From assembly GCA_963735465.1 (NCBI GenBank), contig CAVTLA010000002.1:124001-188000 (forward strand): a DNA stretch of 64,000 nucleotides, in the 5' to 3' direction. The stretch is from DASZHJ01 sp963735465. GTDB taxonomy: Bacteria; Pseudomonadota; Alphaproteobacteria; ATCC43930; CGMCC-115725. The translations under genes and the position numbers were made by a program. Positions 34,400 through 43,599 of this stretch are shown here, in pieces; positions within the stretch are counted from its first letter, which is position 1; each line of letters opens with the position of its first letter. Under the pieces are notes generated by a model. That model saw only the letters and a program-made list of their open reading frames with translations, had not been told where the DNA came from and did not search any database.

Positions 34400-35623
34400 C
34401 TACCAGTCGTGCTTGCAGGTGCTCTCGCTCTCCGGGATGAAGACGTCCTTGCCGGGAATGGTCGCCAGCACCTGGTAGTAATCCTCGCTGTCTTTTTTGA
34501 CCTCCTCGGACTTCTTCACCTTGATCACGTACATGTCGTGGCTCACCAGGTGATCCTTCTTACGCCAAGTCGCATTGCGGGCGAAGAAGTCGCTGAAGCC
34601 GGTGCCTTCGAGCGCCGCGGCGATCTTGTCGGGATCGTCAGTGCCGATCTTCTTCACCGTGTTCAGGATCTGCGTCACCGCCGAATAGTTGCCGGCATAA
34701 AGGCTGCTGGGGGTGATACCCGTGCGCTTCCTGAAGCGGGCCGCCCAGTCGCGGGTCTGCTGGTCGTAGTTCCAGTACCAGATCTCGCCGGCGGTGATGC
34801 CAGTCCAGGTCTCGAGGCCGGTCGCACGCACGTCGGAGAAGTTGAGCTGACCGGGGACGATCTCGACCTTGCCGGTGCCGAGCAGCCCGAATTCCCGCGC
34901 CTGCTTCACCGCATTGCGCAGATCCTGTCCGGATTCGAGGACGCCGATGCCGGTGGCACCCGCTGCCTGCGCCTTCAGGAGGTAGCTCGAGAAGTCGTCA
35001 TTGGGAAACGGCACCATGTCGTTGCCGACGATGGTCCCGCCCTTCGCCTTCACCTGCTTCGAGAACTCCTCCAGCAGCGAATGGCCGAAGGCGTAGTCAG
35101 CGGTGATGAAATACCACTTCTTGAAACCCTGCTGGGTCACCAGACCAGCCGCGGTCGCCATCGCGCTCGTGTCCCAGGCGTAGTGCCAAGTGTACTTGCT
35201 GCAGGCCTCGTTGGTGAGGGCGGTGGTCCCGGGGCTGACGAAAGTGGTGGTGATCTTGCGCTCGTTGGCGAGCTTCGCCACCGCGATTGCTGCCGCGGAG
35301 CTCGTCACGTCGGTGATGAGGTTGACGCCCTCGGTGTCGATCAGCTCGCGGGTCTTGTTCACGGTCAAGGCGACGTCGAGCTTGTTGTCGAGCACGATGA
35401 CCTTGATCGGCACGCCGTTGACCGAGCCGCCGAAATCCTCGACCGCCATGTTGACGCCCTCGACCGATCCCTTGCCCGAGGTGTCCGAGAACGCCGACGA
35501 GAGGTCGGTGACCACCAGGATGGTGAATTTCTTGCCGCTCATCGCGGCGCTCGCCGGCGGCGCCATGAGCATCGCGCTGCCGAGCAGCGAGGCTACCGCC
35601 GCGCCGAAAAACGTCCGTCTCAT
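34400..35623 (-). CDS. livK: Liv/HAAT ABC transporter periplasmic substrate-binding protein 2
   Basis: 407 residues. Signal peptide 1-27 (VASLLGSAMLMAPPASA). The mature start TILVVTDLSSAFSDTSGKG and VNLITDVTSSAAAIAVAKLA belong to the subgroup whose ligand is often not a branched-chain amino acid. Two Cys of the mature protein (EACSKYTW and the late ESTCKHDW) could bond. AGGGGAGG precedes the ATG at 35623. It heads the leftward operon with LivHM and is divergent from LivG2. Confidence 0.92.
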   Translation of the reverse strand: MRRTFFGAAVASLLGSAMLMAPPASAAMSGKKFTILVVTDLSSAFSDTSGKGSVEGVNMAVEDFGGSVNGVPIKVIVLDNKLDVALTVNKTRELIDTEGVNLITDVTSSAAAIAVAKLANERKITTTFVSPGTTALTNEACSKYTWHYAWDTSAMATAAGLVTQQGFKKWYFITADYAFGHSLLEEFSKQVKAKGGTIVGNDMVPFPNDDFSSYLLKAQAAGATGIGVLESGQDLRNAVKQAREFGLLGTGKVEIVPGQLNFSDVRATGLETWTGITAGEIWYWNYDQQTRDWAARFRKRTGITPSSLYAGNYSAVTQILNTVKKIGTDDPDKIAAALEGTGFSDFFARNATWRKKDHLVSHDMYVIKVKKSEEVKKDSEDYYQVLATIPGKDVFIPESESTCKHDW

Positions 35624-35796
35624 CGTTCCTCCCCTTTTTCCGACCGCATTGGGTGAGAGGCTGGGGTTCCAGGGCCGGGCCTGTCAAGAAGATTATAAAA
35701 TGTATTTTGCATTCTGGGCCGGCCGTGCTTCATTTAACCTGGATGAAGCGCCGGAGAAACGGGCGCCACGGACAGGTTCGGAGGAAACGACCGGAG

Positions 35797-36624
35797 ATGG
35801 CGATGTCAGCTACCCCTGTGGCCGCACCGGCGGCGGCCGCGACCGGCAACGGCTCGTCCGCCACCCCCGAGCTCGCCCTCGAGGGAGTGACCAAGTCCTT
35901 CGGCGGGTTCGTCGCGGTGAACAACGTGACCGCCAGTTTCCCGGCGGGCGCGGTCTACGGCATCATCGGCCCGAACGGCGCCGGCAAGACCACCCTCTTC
36001 CACCTCCTCAGCGGCTTCCTCAAGCCCACCAAAGGGAGGCTGCGCCACCGCGGCGACGACATCACCGGCCTCGCGCCCGAGGCGATCGCGACGCGCGGCG
36101 TGGTGCGGAGCTTCCAGATCACCAGCATCTTCGCCAACCTGTCGGTGGCGGAGAACCTGGTCCTGCCGATCCAGCGCCGGGAAGGCGGCAGCTCGGCGTT
36201 CCTGCGACAGAGCCGCTGGCGCCAGCACCACAGCGACGAGATCGACGACATCCTGCGCCAGGTGCACATTCCCGCGGACTGGCGCGATCGCACTGCCGGC
36301 TCGCTCCCCTACGGCGTCAAGCGGTCGCTGGAGCTGGGGATCAGTCTTGCCGCCCGCCCCACGCTCCTGCTCCTCGACGAGCCCACGGCCGGCATGACCA
36401 TGCAGGACATCGTGCGCGTGACCGAGCTCATCGGCCGGATCGCCGAGGGCCGCACGGTCATCGTGGTCGAGCACAATCTCGGCGTCATCGCCGACCTCGC
36501 CCAGGAGATCATCGTCCTGCAGCAGGGCGCGCTGCTGACACGGGGCAAGTACGACGAGGTGCGCCGCGATCCCCGCGTCATCGACGCCTATCTCGGCACC
36601 AAGGGCCGCCACGCCCATGCTTGA
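35797..36624 (+). CDS. livG: Liv/HAAT ABC transporter ATP-binding protein LivG 2
   Basis: 275 residues. An Ala/Ser-rich lead-in of about 27 residues precedes LALEGVTKSFGGFVAVNNV. Walker A is GPNGAGKTTL, Walker B LLLLDEPTAGM, and the H-loop is VVEHNLG. The signature is SLPYGVKRSLELG, a variant of LSYGxxR. The LivG-type insertion after Walker A is present (ITSIFANLSVAENL). The start could be 35797 or 35803; the GGAG at 35793-35796 suits 35803 slightly better. The gene is divergent from livK2, and the 173 bases between them are AT-rich (35692-35713). livF2 overlaps the end by 8 bases. Confidence 0.92.
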   Translation: MAMSATPVAAPAAAATGNGSSATPELALEGVTKSFGGFVAVNNVTASFPAGAVYGIIGPNGAGKTTLFHLLSGFLKPTKGRLRHRGDDITGLAPEAIATRGVVRSFQITSIFANLSVAENLVLPIQRREGGSSAFLRQSRWRQHHSDEIDDILRQVHIPADWRDRTAGSLPYGVKRSLELGISLAARPTLLLLDEPTAGMTMQDIVRVTELIGRIAEGRTVIVVEHNLGVIADLAQEIIVLQQGALLTRGKYDEVRRDPRVIDAYLGTKGRHAHA

Positions 36625-37309
36625 GATCCGCGACCTCAACGCCTCCTACGGCGATACCCAGGTGCTGCGCGGCGTCAGCCTCGACGTGCCGGCAGGCGAG
36701 ATCGTGACCTTGATCGGGCGGAACGGCGCCGGCAAATCGACCACGATGAAATCGATCATGGGTGACATTCCCCAGCGCAGCGGCTCGATCCGGTTCAAGG
36801 GCCAGGAGATCATCGCTCTCGGCGCCGAGCGGATCTGCAAGCTCGGCATCGGCTACGTGCCTGAAGATCGCGGCATGTTCGCCACCCTCACGGTGTTCGA
36901 GAACCTGACGATCGCGCCGCCGCAGAACGAGACCGCCTGGCCGCTGGCCCGCATCTTCGGCCTGTTCCCTGCCCTGAAGACGCGGGCGCAGCAGAAGGCA
37001 TCGGCGCTCTCCGGCGGCGAGCAGCAGATGCTGTCGATCGCGCGGCCGCTCTACATGGGCTCCTCCTTCCTGCTGCTGGACGAGCCGACGGAGGGATTGG
37101 CGCCGGTCATCATCGATGCCATCGGCCGCGCGGTCGCCGAGCTGAAGAAGGAGGGGCTCACCGTGCTGCTGGTGGAGCAGAACCTGCCCTTCGCCACCTC
37201 GGTCGCCGACCGCCACAACCTCCTCGAGAACGGCAGCATCATCCGGACGATGACGAACGACGAGGTCATCCGCGAGGAAAGCCAGCTGCTCGCCCATCTC
37301 GGCGTCTGA
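36617..37309 (+). CDS. livF: Liv/HAAT ABC transporter ATP-binding protein LivF 2
   Basis: 230 residues, typical LivF length. Walker A GRNGAGKSTT, signature LSGGEQQMLSIAR, Walker B LLLDEPTEGLAP, H-loop LVEQNLPFA. The KLGIGYVPEDRGMF Q-loop region is the standard LivF form. With LivG2 it powers the LivHM/LivK2 transporter on the divergent strand. It is followed after 25 bases by dhaK, which suggests that transport and a kinase step are coregulated. Confidence 0.94.
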   Translation: MLEIRDLNASYGDTQVLRGVSLDVPAGEIVTLIGRNGAGKSTTMKSIMGDIPQRSGSIRFKGQEIIALGAERICKLGIGYVPEDRGMFATLTVFENLTIAPPQNETAWPLARIFGLFPALKTRAQQKASALSGGEQQMLSIARPLYMGSSFLLLDEPTEGLAPVIIDAIGRAVAELKKEGLTVLLVEQNLPFATSVADRHNLLENGSIIRTMTNDEVIREESQLLAHLGV

Positions 37310-37334
37310 GCGGCCACCAGGGAGTGCCAAGCAC

Positions 37335-38336
37335 ATGAAGAAGTTGCTGAACGACCCCAAGCTCTACGTCGACGAGATGCTCGACGGCCTCTGCGCCGCC
37401 CACCCGGAGTATTTCCGCCGCCTCGGCGAATCTGGCCGCGTGATCGCTCGCGCCGGCGGCGCCAACAAGGGCAAGGTCGGCATCGTCTCCGGCGGCGGCT
37501 CCGGCCATCTGCCGCTCTTCACCGGCTATGTCGGCCCCGGCTTCATCGATGCCTGCGCCATTGGCAATGTCTTCGCCGGACCCTCCGTCGACGACTGCGT
37601 CGAGGCGATGCGGGCGGCGGATGGCGGCGCCGGCGTGCTGCGCCTTTATGGCAATTACGGCGGCGACCGCATGAATTTCGATATGGCGGGCGAGCTCCTG
37701 GACGGCGAGGGCATCGAGACCACGACGGTGCTGGGTGCCGACGACGTGGCGAGCGCGCCGCCGGCGGAGAAGGAGAAGCGCCGCGGCGTCGCCGGCCTCA
37801 TCTACGTCTACAAGATTGCCGGCGCCAAGGCGGAGAAGAAAGGCGCCACGCTCCGCGAGGTGACTGCCATCGCGACGAAAGCCTCGGCGGCGGTGGCCAC
37901 GACCGGCGTCGCCCTCGGCCCCTGCACCGTGCCCGAGGCGGGCAAACCCACCTTCACTCTGGCCGACGACGAGATCGAGATGGGCATGGGCATCCATGGC
38001 GAGCCCGGCATCTGGCGCGGCAAGCTCAAATCCGCGGACGCTATCGCCGGCGAGATGCTGGAGCGGATCCTCGGCGACCTCCACGTCGGCAAGGGCGAGC
38101 GCGTCTCTGTCCTCGTCAATTCGCTCGGCGCCACGCCCCACGAGGAGCTCTACATCCTCTACCGCCACGTGGCCCGCGAGCTCGCGGCCAAAGGCCTCTC
38201 GATCGTGGCGCCCCTGGTGGGCCGCTACGTCACCTCCATGGAGATGACGGGCGCCTCCATCAGCGTCATCCGCCTCGACGCGGAGCTGGAAGAACTGTTG
38301 CGCGCGCCGGCGCGCTCCCCGTTCTGGATGGTCTGA
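37335..38336 (+). CDS. dhaK: Dihydroxyacetone kinase subunit DhaK (substrate-binding)
   Basis: 333 residues. Begins MKKLLNDPKLYVDEMLDGL; the glycine-rich substrate loop KVGIVSGGGSGHLPLF is near residues 48-63. NYGGDRMNFDMA and GMGIHGEPG follow; the latter holds the histidine that forms a hemiaminal link with the ketone substrate. It binds dihydroxyacetone or a related ketose (erythrulose-type) for phosphorylation by DhaL. The subunits are separate genes, as in PTS-type systems, but no dhaM is present in the window, so the phosphate donor (ATP or a remote DhaM) is open. One base separates it from dhaL. Confidence 0.93.
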   Translation: MKKLLNDPKLYVDEMLDGLCAAHPEYFRRLGESGRVIARAGGANKGKVGIVSGGGSGHLPLFTGYVGPGFIDACAIGNVFAGPSVDDCVEAMRAADGGAGVLRLYGNYGGDRMNFDMAGELLDGEGIETTTVLGADDVASAPPAEKEKRRGVAGLIYVYKIAGAKAEKKGATLREVTAIATKASAAVATTGVALGPCTVPEAGKPTFTLADDEIEMGMGIHGEPGIWRGKLKSADAIAGEMLERILGDLHVGKGERVSVLVNSLGATPHEELYILYRHVARELAAKGLSIVAPLVGRYVTSMEMTGASISVIRLDAELEELLRAPARSPFWMV

Positions 38337-38337
38337 G

Positions 38338-38955
38338 ATGGCGCTCGACGCCGACACCCTCGTCGCGGCATTGGGCCGCTGGGCGGCACGCCTGGAGCGT
38401 GCCGCACCGGAGCTCAACGCGCTCGACGGCCAGCTCGGTGACGGCGATCTCGGCGCCACCCTGGAGAAATGCTCCGGCAATGTCCGCAAGGCGCTGGCGA
38501 CGCCGCCGTCGGATATCGGCGGCATCTTTCGCGCCTGCGCCGTCGCCTGCACCAGGGCGTCGGGATCGAGCCTCGGCACGCTGCTGGCGGTGGCGTTCCT
38601 CACCGCCGGGAGGCTGACCGCTGGCCGGCGAGAGATGCCGTGGAACGACCTCTCGGGGCTGCTGGGCAAGGTGATCGAGGCGATGGCGGCCCGCGGCGGC
38701 GCCAAGCTCGGCGACAAGACCGTCCTCGACGCGATCGAGGCGGCCCGCGTCGCCATCGCCGGCATCGACGACCCCGCCCGACAGCTCGCCGCCGCCCTGT
38801 CGGCGGTGGACGCCTGCCTTGCGCAATACCGGGGTGAGCTCAATCAGATCGGCCGCGCGCGGATGTTCGGCGAGCGCTCCCGCGGGCTAGACGACCCCGG
38901 CATGGTCGCTTTCCGGCACATGGTCGCCAGCCTCGCAGCGCCGGAGGCCTCGTGA
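38338..38955 (+). CDS. dhaL: Dihydroxyacetone kinase subunit DhaL (nucleotide-binding)
   Basis: 205 residues, normal for DhaL. The metal-nucleotide site is LNALDGQLGDGDLGATL (Asp cluster, residues 28-44). RASGSSLGTLLAVAFL holds the phosphate loop, and RGGAKLGDKTVLDAIE is the second conserved block. It carries the ADP/ATP with two metal ions and phosphorylates substrate held on DhaK. It sits one base after the dhaK stop. The GntR gene follows 144 bases later on the same strand. Confidence 0.92.
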   Translation: MALDADTLVAALGRWAARLERAAPELNALDGQLGDGDLGATLEKCSGNVRKALATPPSDIGGIFRACAVACTRASGSSLGTLLAVAFLTAGRLTAGRREMPWNDLSGLLGKVIEAMAARGGAKLGDKTVLDAIEAARVAIAGIDDPARQLAAALSAVDACLAQYRGELNQIGRARMFGERSRGLDDPGMVAFRHMVASLAAPEAS

Positions 38956-39099
38956 AATCGCCGATTTTCACACGCAGGCAAGTGGGCTCGCCTCCGCCGG
39001 AATGTCCATTTGCTTTCGAGCCCTGGCCGCGACATGTTGTTTCGGGATCGGCGCCGCGCCGGTCCCCAACGACCAGAAACGGCCACGAACAGGAGATCC

Positions 39100-39816
39100 A
39101 TGGCCTTCGCCACCAAACAGGACGTCGTGGCCGAGATCATCCGCGAGAGGATCATCGTCGGTGCCTACAGCCGCGGCGAGAAGCTGAAGCAGGCGGATCT
39201 TGCGAAGGAGCTCGGCGTGTCGGTGACGCCGGTGCGCGAAGCGCTGCTGACCCTCGAGGCCGAGGGCTATGTGCGTGGCCTGCCGCACAAGGGACTTCTC
39301 GTCCCCGAGCTGGTTCCCGACCGCTTGTGGGAGATCTACCATCTGCGGCTGGTGCTCGAGCGCGAGCTTACGGCCGCGGCGCTGCCGAAGATGTCGCCGG
39401 TCAAGCTGCAGGAACTGATGGATCTCCAGCGCACCCTCGTGCAGTCGATCGGCTCCGGCGACCTGCTGGCGGTGCGCATCGCGAATTACCGCTTCCACTT
39501 CCGCCTCTACGAGCTGGCGGAGCGCCCGCAAACTTTGCACTTCGTTCGCGTGCTCTGGGCCAAGTATCCGTTCACCGCCCAGGACGTGAAGCGGAACCGC
39601 CCGGTGCGCATGCGCAGCGAGCACGACCTGTTCCTGGAAAAGGTCCGGAAGCAGGATCACGCCGGCGCCGTCGAGGCCATGGTCCAGCACATCAGCAGCG
39701 GCTGGCGCGAGATCACCAGCAGCCCCGAGCCGGACGAATATCGGACGACGCCGTCCACATCGACCGAGAGCGTCGGGGCCCCGCTCGCACAGCCAAAACG
39801 CCGGCGCCGGGTCTGA
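39100..39816 (+). CDS. GntR-family transcriptional regulator (FCD subfamily), copy 1
   Basis: 238 residues. The winged helix-turn-helix is VAEIIRERIIVGAYSRGEKL and KELGVSVTPVREALLTLEAEG; the FCD ligand domain follows (IYHLRLVLERELTAAAL, FHFRLYELAERPQTLHFVR). AGGAG precedes the ATG at 39100. Its C-terminal domain is clearly paralogous to the GntR protein at 56317-57060: both share FRFHFRLYE or YRFHFRLYE and FVRVLWAKYPF. FCD regulators usually respond to an organic acid of the pathway they control. It sits between dhaL and the CoA-transferase operon and could control either. Confidence 0.92.
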   Translation: MAFATKQDVVAEIIRERIIVGAYSRGEKLKQADLAKELGVSVTPVREALLTLEAEGYVRGLPHKGLLVPELVPDRLWEIYHLRLVLERELTAAALPKMSPVKLQELMDLQRTLVQSIGSGDLLAVRIANYRFHFRLYELAERPQTLHFVRVLWAKYPFTAQDVKRNRPVRMRSEHDLFLEKVRKQDHAGAVEAMVQHISSGWREITSSPEPDEYRTTPSTSTESVGAPLAQPKRRRRV

Positions 39817-39893
39817 CCGCCGCGCCCCGCCTCGGCGCTCGCGCGCGTCCTCTTCTTCAACGTTGTCACATCGCCGCGCCTACGCCGGCGGGT

Positions 39894-39937
39894 TTTACGC
39901 GTTGAGATTATTTTTTATATATTGCACCATATCTGGC
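39894..39937 (+). promoter_or_regulatory. AT-rich promoter region of the CoA-transferase operon
   Basis: A rare AT-rich island in this GC-rich DNA, upstream of the CaiB gene at 40005. A possible -35 TTTACG (39894-39899) is followed after 18 bases by TATATT (39918-39923). TATATTGCA here resembles TATTTTGCA at 35703-35711 in the livK2/livG2 intergenic region. A shared GntR site is possible but the match is short. Confidence 0.35.
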
Positions 39938-40004
39938 ATCAGGCAGTACCAGTCACAGGCGCGTCGTCCGCTCGCGGCCGGCGGCAAGAACGGGTGAAGG
40001 AGCG

Positions 40005-41198
40005 ATGGTAAGTAAGGACAGCCGACCCTATGACGGCGTGCGCATCATCGATCTGACCTACGAGCTGGGCTCGTATTGCGCGCGTCTCTTCGCCGACCTC
40101 GGCGCCGAGGTGATCCGGATCGAGCCGCCGGCGGGACGGTCCGATCGCCGGCGCCCGCCGGCGCTCGCCGGCGCGGAGCCCACGGTCTTCGGCGGCGTTC
40201 CCTACGCCTTTCTCAACATCAACAAGAAGAGCGTGACGCTCGACACCACGGCGGCGTCCGGCCGCGCCGTTTTCAGGGATCTCGTCGCCGCATCGCAGGT
40301 GGTGATCCATGAGCCCGGCGAGAGCGGCGGCGTGGAGCTGGCGGAGATACTCGCCGTGCCCGGCCGCCGCGTCGTCACATCGGTCTCCCACTTCGGGCTC
40401 ACCGGTCCCTATGCCGGTTTCGTCGGCTGCGATCTCGTGGCCCAGGCGCTGGGTGGCATCGCCTGGCTCTCCGGCGAGCCCGGCAAGCCGCCGCTTCGCC
40501 TCGCCGGCGAGCAGAGCATCTTCGTGGCCTCCCTCTACGCGGCGGCGGCGACGGCGCTCGCGCTCTGGCACAGCGAGGAGCATGGCGCCAGCCACGTCCT
40601 CGACGTCTCCGCCCAGGAAGCCATCGCCCATTCCTTGCAGAACGCGATCCAGGTCTATGACCTCGAAGGTCTGGTCTCCTCGCGCGGCGGCGAAGGCGTG
40701 CGCGACGCGACCGAGAGCGCATTTGCCTGCAAGGACGGCTATGTCTTTCTGGCGGCGCCGCTGTCGCTCAGCGCCTCCTGGTCGGCGCTTCTCGCCTGGC
40801 TCAAGGAGGAGAAGTTCGACGGTCTCGATCGCCTGCTGGCAGCGGACTGGAAGGATCGCCCAACTCGCGCCACCTCGGCCATGAAGCGGGAGTTCCGCCA
40901 GCTCTTCGAGCGCTTTGTCGCCGGCAAGACCAAGGCGGAGCTGGGCGCCGAGGCGCTCAAGCGCAAGATCGTCATGGCACCGGTGAGCCGCATCGCGGAC
41001 CTGCAGCTCGATCCGCAGCATGTCTTCCGCCGCTTCTTCAAGAAGGTGGCGATGCCCGGTCTCGGCGAGGTGTCGTTTCCCGGCGCGCCCTACCGGCTGT
41101 CGGAGCCGCTGTGGCGGATCGACCGCGCCGCACCGCGCCTGGGCGAGGACAACGAGGCCGTGCTCGGCAACATCGGCGCCAGGCAGATCGGCCAGTAG
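40005..41198 (+). CDS. CaiB/BaiF class III CoA-transferase, Asp-less subunit, pair 1
   Basis: 397 residues. The opening GVRIIDLTYELGSYCARLFADLGAEVIRIEPP is the CaiB family start (quoted here in part: RLFADLGAEVIRIEPP). The middle has SHFGLTGPYAGF and the late MAPVSRIADL. At the position of the catalytic aspartate, aligned without gaps from the conserved AL-x-HR helix, I find Ile172 (GEQSIFVASL), so it is probably not active alone. The next gene encodes a CaiB protein that keeps the Asp, 11 bases downstream. A BbsE-like structural partner role in a heteromer is a reasonable inference. Confidence 0.88.
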   Translation: MVSKDSRPYDGVRIIDLTYELGSYCARLFADLGAEVIRIEPPAGRSDRRRPPALAGAEPTVFGGVPYAFLNINKKSVTLDTTAASGRAVFRDLVAASQVVIHEPGESGGVELAEILAVPGRRVVTSVSHFGLTGPYAGFVGCDLVAQALGGIAWLSGEPGKPPLRLAGEQSIFVASLYAAAATALALWHSEEHGASHVLDVSAQEAIAHSLQNAIQVYDLEGLVSSRGGEGVRDATESAFACKDGYVFLAAPLSLSASWSALLAWLKEEKFDGLDRLLAADWKDRPTRATSAMKREFRQLFERFVAGKTKAELGAEALKRKIVMAPVSRIADLQLDPQHVFRRFFKKVAMPGLGEVSFPGAPYRLSEPLWRIDRAAPRLGEDNEAVLGNIGARQIGQ

Positions 41199-41209
41199 GG
41201 GACAGATAG

Positions 41210-42427
41210 ATGTATCCGGATTTCCTCAAGGGCATACGCTTCGTCGACCTGACCTGGGCCGGCGCCGGCCCCTTCTCCACCAAGCTGTTCAGCGATTTCG
41301 GCGCCGAGATCATCAAGGTCGAGAGCGCGTCGCGGCCGGATCCCGTGCGCGTCGGCGGCCCCTATCGCGACGCCATTCCCGGCATCAACCGCAGCGGCTA
41401 CTTCGCCTCGCGCAACACCGGCAAGCGCAGCTTCGCGGTCAATCTCAAACATCCCAGGAGCCTCGAGACGCTGTTCGAGCTCATCCGCACCGCCGACGTC
41501 GTCAGCAACAACTTCGGCCCCGGCGCCATGGACCGACTCGGCCTCGGCTACGAGGCGGTGAAGGCGGTGAAGCCCGACATCATCTATCTCGCCATGCCCA
41601 TGTACGGCGAGACCGGGCCCCTCGCCAACCTCACCGGCGTCGGCATGACGATCAGCGCCGTCACCGGCCTGATGTGGCAGACCGGCTACGAGGGCGAGGG
41701 CCCGCTGGGACCGGGCACGCATTTCCCCGACCACGCCGCCAATCCCTATCATGCGGCCTTCGCGGTGATTGCGGCTCTGCGGCATCGCCGTGCCACCGGA
41801 CGCGGCCTCAAGATCGATCTTTCCCAGGTGGAATCCACCATCAACTGCATGGGTCTCGCCGTGCTTGAGCACGCCGCGAGCGGCGTCGAGCAGGATCGCC
41901 TCGGCAATCGATCGGCCCATCACGCGCCCCACAACATCTTCAAATGCGCGGGCACGGATGACTGGTGCGCGGTGGCGGTGCTGACCGACAAGCAGTGGCA
42001 ATCGCTCTGCCGGGTGATCGGCGCCACCGATCTCGCCGGGGATCGCGAGCTTGCGACGGCAAAAGGTCGCCTCGCTCAGGTCCGGCGCGTCGAGGCGGCG
42101 GTTGCTCGTTGGATCGCGGACAAGGACGCGACCGCGGCGATGATGACCTTGCAGGCAAAGGGCATTCCCGCCGGCGTCGTGGCCTCGTCCCGCTATCTCA
42201 TGGACGAGGACCAGCAGCTGGCATCGCGCGGCTACTGGCAGAAGGTGGATCATCCCGAGATCGGCGAGGCCCGCTTCACCTCCCCGCCCTTCCTGATGGA
42301 CGGCGAGCGCATCGAGCTGCGCCGACCGCCGCTGCTGGGCGAGCATACCGACGCGGTGCTGAAGGAGATCCTAGGCTACACGCCGGAGCGCGTGGCCGCG
42401 CTCCGCGCCGAGGGAGTCCTGGAATGA
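41210..42427 (+). CDS. CaiB/BaiF class III CoA-transferase, Asp-bearing subunit, pair 1
   Basis: 405 residues. Family landmarks are FSDFGAEIIKVESASRPDPV, RNTGKRSFAVNLKHP, NFGPGAMDRLGLGYEAV and MYGETGPLANLTGVG. The catalytic-type aspartate is Asp174 in HFPDHAANPYHAAFA, in the correct helix before AALRHRRATGRG. It should form the acyl-aspartyl/CoA intermediates and move CoA between an acyl-CoA donor and a carboxylic acid. It follows an Asp-less CaiB gene by 11 bases, and its TGA overlaps the ATG of the thiolase-fold gene, so all are one operon. Confidence 0.92.
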   Translation: MYPDFLKGIRFVDLTWAGAGPFSTKLFSDFGAEIIKVESASRPDPVRVGGPYRDAIPGINRSGYFASRNTGKRSFAVNLKHPRSLETLFELIRTADVVSNNFGPGAMDRLGLGYEAVKAVKPDIIYLAMPMYGETGPLANLTGVGMTISAVTGLMWQTGYEGEGPLGPGTHFPDHAANPYHAAFAVIAALRHRRATGRGLKIDLSQVESTINCMGLAVLEHAASGVEQDRLGNRSAHHAPHNIFKCAGTDDWCAVAVLTDKQWQSLCRVIGATDLAGDRELATAKGRLAQVRRVEAAVARWIADKDATAAMMTLQAKGIPAGVVASSRYLMDEDQQLASRGYWQKVDHPEIGEARFTSPPFLMDGERIELRRPPLLGEHTDAVLKEILGYTPERVAALRAEGVLE

Positions 42428-43584
42428 GCGGGCTCAGCAAGGTCGCCGCCGTCATCGGCGTCGGCCAGAGCGACTATGTCGGCGACTATGCCCGGGTGAA
42501 GGCGGGCGAGAAGCCGCATGATTCCTACGGCTATGCCGCCGTCGCCTTCAACGACGCGCTGGCGGACGCCGGCATTGCCCGGGACGACATCGACGGCCTC
42601 ATCGTCGGCCCGACCGTCGCCTATGAGCGCGTCGGCGAGATCCTCGGGATCAACCCCACCTGGGGCAGCCAGGCCGACGCGATGCTGGCGGTGATCGAGG
42701 CCTGCATGGCGATCAAGTCAGGCCTCGCCCACACCGTGGCTCTTGTCTATGGCAACGACCAGCGCTCCGCCGCGATCCAGTACGGCGGCCCCGAGGCGAT
42801 GGGCGGGAACATGTTCCTGTCCTACATCTACCATGCGCCCTGGGGCTACACCTCCCAGGGTGCGCTCTACGCCATGATGTTCCGGCGCTTCATGGAAGTG
42901 ACCGGCTGCACGGAAGCGCAGCTCGGCGAGGTCGCGGTGGCGCAGCGCCTCGCCTCCAGCTTGACGCCCCACGCCCTGATGAAGAAGCGCATCACCATCG
43001 AGGAGTATCTGGCCTCCCGCTACATCTGCGAGCCCCTGCATCTCTTCGACTACTGCCTTATCAACGATGGCGGCGTGGTCCTCATCGTCGCCGAGGCGTC
43101 GCGGGCCAAGAAGCTCGGCAAGAAGCCACCGGCGATGATCCACGGCGTCGGCCGCTACGACATGAATCGCGGCGCCACGAGCCTGGAGCCGCGGCTCCTC
43201 GACTTCTATCGTCCTGCGGAGGAGCGCTGCGCCGAGCAGGTCTTCAACATGGCCGGCGTCGGTCCCAAGGATATCGACGCGGTGCAGATCTACGACAGCT
43301 TCTCCTGCCACATTCCCCTGGCGCTCGAGGGCTATGGCTATTGCCGCAGCGGCGATGTCGGCCGGTTCATGGCGGAAGATGGCATCTCGCTCAAAGGCAA
43401 GCTGCCCGTCAACACCGCCGGCGGCCACCTCTCGGAGACCTACATGCAGGGCTGGGCGCATCAGGTGGAAGCGGTCCGCCAGGTGCGCGGCGAATGCGGC
43501 GAGCGCCAGGTGAAAGACTGCCGCTTCGTCCACTACAATTCGGATGTCGCCGGCAAGGCGGTCTCCATCATCTACGGCAGATAG
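42424..43584 (+). CDS. Thiolase-fold protein lacking the nucleophilic cysteine (lipid-transfer-protein/Ltp2-like), copy 1
   Basis: 386 residues. Thiolase superfamily landmarks are NDALADAGIARDDIDGLIVG, DYCLINDGGVVLIV, VQIYDSFSC and VNTAGGHLSETYMQGWAHQ. At the place of the first catalytic Cys (CxSG) I find Gln83 (WGSQADAMLAV). The usual GHP is replaced by a Tyr-containing TYMQG. This pattern is typical of Ltp2-type aldolases, which work with a DUF35 partner. The DUF35 gene follows directly. Predicted role is C-C bond cleavage of a hydroxyacyl- or ketoacyl-CoA. Starts at the ATGA overlap (42424). Confidence 0.88.
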   Translation: MSGLSKVAAVIGVGQSDYVGDYARVKAGEKPHDSYGYAAVAFNDALADAGIARDDIDGLIVGPTVAYERVGEILGINPTWGSQADAMLAVIEACMAIKSGLAHTVALVYGNDQRSAAIQYGGPEAMGGNMFLSYIYHAPWGYTSQGALYAMMFRRFMEVTGCTEAQLGEVAVAQRLASSLTPHALMKKRITIEEYLASRYICEPLHLFDYCLINDGGVVLIVAEASRAKKLGKKPPAMIHGVGRYDMNRGATSLEPRLLDFYRPAEERCAEQVFNMAGVGPKDIDAVQIYDSFSCHIPLALEGYGYCRSGDVGRFMAEDGISLKGKLPVNTAGGHLSETYMQGWAHQVEAVRQVRGECGERQVKDCRFVHYNSDVAGKAVSIIYGR

Positions 43585-43599
43585 GACGGGATCGGCAGC

